In this document: one piece after another, positions 62,653 to 64,000 of the stretch | How the letters are laid out: each line of letters starts with the position of its first letter | Position numbering within the stretch: the stretch's first letter is position 1 | NCBI RefSeq assembly: GCF_900142215.1 | Contig: NZ_FRAC01000014.1 | Location: 1-64,000 of the forward strand | DNA length: 64,000 nt | From: Anaerocolumna jejuensis DSM 15929 | Lineage (GTDB): Bacteria; Bacillota; Clostridia; Lachnospirales; Lachnospiraceae | Direction of reading: 5' to 3' | The notes under the pieces: generated by a model | What the model was told of the DNA's origin: nothing | The model's input: the letters and a program-made list of their open reading frames with translations, nothing else | Databases searched by the model: none | Made by a program: the position numbers and the translations under genes

Positions 62653-62957
62653 CACCCTGCTTCACGGCAAACGCATGAAGGAATTAATTGTAATTAACCA
62701 GATGAGTTTGGCTTACATTTAAGAATTTTCCATTGAAGGGTTCTTAATGACACTTAACTGGCAGCAGTTGTTCCTAGCAGAAAGGATACCATTGTTTGAG
62801 CGTATTCCAGCGAGTTTGGTATCCTTTCTGCTGCCAGGAACAACCGCTGCCGGTTTAGTAGATTTTAGAACCCTGAACAGGAAAATTCTTAAATGTAAGC
62901 CAAACTCATCGGAAGCTTACATAATTATCCTTCATGCGTTTGCCGTGCACCCTGCTT
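62653..62957. mobile_element. 285-bp MITE with 10-bp target duplication
   Basis: Positions 62663-62947 form a near-complete imperfect palindrome. The terminal 20 bp, CACGGCAAACGCATGAAGGA (62663-62682), is perfectly inverted at 62928-62947. Inner perfect blocks include a 31-bp arm (62701-62731) and AGCAGAAAGGATACCA near the centre. It is flanked by a perfect direct repeat CACCCTGCTT (62653-62662 and 62948-62957), a target-site duplication. No transposase is encoded. It lies 8 nt after the lacI-type stop. Confidence 0.9.
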
Positions 62958-63126
62958 ACTGTCTCATTGATTTTTTGAAAGCACAGGAGTATAATCATTG
63001 TAAATTGGTATTTCCTGTAGATACCAATACAGCGGGCAAAGAAAAAAATATCAGAAAGGATGCCACATAATCTTCGCTCCTGTTATTACGGCAATACTGC
63101 AGCTGTCTGCGGTAGGATGATAAAAT

Positions 63127-64000
63127 ATGAAATATTTAAAATTTCTATTACTATGCATTCCTTTTTCCATTGCTGGTTATTATCTGAAATGGAACTCGAC
63201 ACTCACTTTTTTCCTGGTATGCTTTTCTATTGTACCTTTAGCAGGATTTTTAGGCAGTGCCACAGAGGAAATAGCTGTCTACACAGGTCCAAAACTCGGT
63301 GGCTTCCTCAATGCGACCTTTGGAAACGCTACAGAACTGATTATCAGTTTTTTTGCCATAAGAGCCGGTTTATATGAAGTGGTAAAGGCCTCTCTTGTAG
63401 GCTCCATACTAGGGAATATTCTTTTAGTCCTTGGCTGCAGTATTTTCGCAGGGGGGTTAAAACACAAGGAACTAAAATATGATTCCCAGCTTGGAAGCTT
63501 TACTGCCACCATGCTGCTCTTTGCTGTAATCGGACTTTCCATACCCGCTGTGTTTACATATCATGTATCCGAAAAGCTTGTCTCCTCCGATTATGAAAAT
63601 TTAAGTATCATAACCAGTGTTATCATGCTCATTATTTATATCCTTGGTATGATATATTCCTTTAAGACGCAAAATGACCTATATGGAGTGGAGCATGCGG
63701 AGGATATCGATTCCAAATGGAGTCTGAAATTAAGTATCGTAATCCTTGCAGCCTGCACTGTTCTGATTGCCTACGAATCGGAACTTTTAGTTGATACCAT
63801 TAAGCCCATGACCTCCTCTGCCGGAATATCACAGATGTTTGTGGGTATTATCCTTATTCCTATCGTAGGAAATGCAGCAGAACACAGTACTGCCGTTATC
63901 ATGGCCCTTAAAAATAAGATGGATATTGCAATAGAAATTGCCGTCGGCTCCAGCCTTCAGATTGCTTTGTTTGTAATTCCCATCTCCGTTCTTATCAGCT
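63127..64000 (+). CDS. Ca2+/H+ antiporter (CAX family), 5' part
   Basis: An open frame of 291 codons runs off the window. It has about nine membrane segments so far and both CAX repeat motifs: FGNATELIISF (first) and GNAAEHSTAVIM (second), with GSATEEIAVYTGPKLGGFLN before the first. Such proteins export Ca2+ in exchange for H+. The acidic loop between the two halves (about 185-205, YGVEHAEDIDSKW) is also typical. The start ATG at 63127 has AGGATGA upstream. The last 60 or so residues expected for the family lie beyond the window. Confidence 0.93.
   Translation, partial: MKYLKFLLLCIPFSIAGYYLKWNSTLTFFLVCFSIVPLAGFLGSATEEIAVYTGPKLGGFLNATFGNATELIISFFAIRAGLYEVVKASLVGSILGNILLVLGCSIFAGGLKHKELKYDSQLGSFTATMLLFAVIGLSIPAVFTYHVSEKLVSSDYENLSIITSVIMLIIYILGMIYSFKTQNDLYGVEHAEDIDSKWSLKLSIVILAACTVLIAYESELLVDTIKPMTSSAGISQMFVGIILIPIVGNAAEHSTAVIMALKNKMDIAIEIAVGSSLQIALFVIPISVLIS

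Noticed and set aside
62747..63070. 107-codon plus-strand frame
   Set aside because: It starts inside the palindromic MITE and has no ribosome site; its first half is the hairpin itself.
1..64000. CRISPR arrays, prophage, tRNA or rRNA genes
   Set aside because: No regularly spaced direct repeats, phage structural genes or recognisable stable RNA genes were seen.

Overview
The window is low-GC Firmicutes DNA, most like a Lachnospiraceae (Clostridium cluster XIVa) soil or gut anaerobe; this placement is inferred from gene content, not from a marker gene. Pointers are an archaeal-type AspRS with gatCAB behind a T-box, LL-diaminopimelate aminotransferase (dapL), an ANTAR regulator next to glnA, motAB with a FliK-like protein and a chemoreceptor, YesM/YesN-type two-component genes and many small intergenic hairpins. 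There are no rRNA or tRNA genes, CRISPR array or prophage.

Region 1 (1-4.3 kb) is accessory: a cut-off IS630-type transposase, a small lipoprotein, a membrane-anchored protein built from two copies of one 132-residue unit, a BlaR1-like M56 metalloprotease without an evident BlaI, and a small exported protein. Region 2 (4.3-35.4 kb) is mostly housekeeping: gltB-gltD; a FliK-like protein; a TraX-family membrane protein; aspS-gatC-gatA-gatB behind a T-box; a chemoreceptor; a large XRE-type regulator; dapF, dapL and an S66 peptidase; glnA with an ANTAR gene; an HD-GYP protein; an uncharacterised ABC importer; and motA-motB. The glnA and gltB leaders each carry a promoter, a shared 13-nt motif and an intrinsic terminator. 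Together with the ANTAR protein, whose receiver lacks the phospho-acceptor Asp, this suggests an antitermination circuit for ammonium assimilation.

Region 3 (35.9-62.6 kb) starts with a KimA-type potassium transporter and then becomes a carbohydrate island: a GH3 enzyme and pgmB; an AraC-GH39 fusion; two DUF5060/DUF4038-type (apiosidase-like) hydrolases; a MATE transporter; an alpha/beta hydrolase; a lipoprotein-plus-two-permease ABC importer without its own ATPase; a YesM/YesN-like sensor pair; an FGGY kinase; a split transketolase; a FucI/AraA-fold isomerase; and a LacI regulator. Isomerase, kinase and dedicated split transketolase beside apiosidase-like hydrolases make a branched pentose such as D-apiose a plausible but unproven substrate. 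LacI-operator-like and response-regulator-like repeats lie where they should if the transporter and the catabolic operon are controlled separately.

Region 4 (62.65-64 kb) holds a 285-bp near-palindrome with perfect 20-bp terminal inverted repeats and a perfect 10-bp target duplication (a MITE), then a truncated Ca2+/H+ antiporter gene. Other non-coding structures are modular double-hairpin repeats around gltBD, a second MITE-like element near 37.8 kb, and bidirectional terminators between convergent genes.
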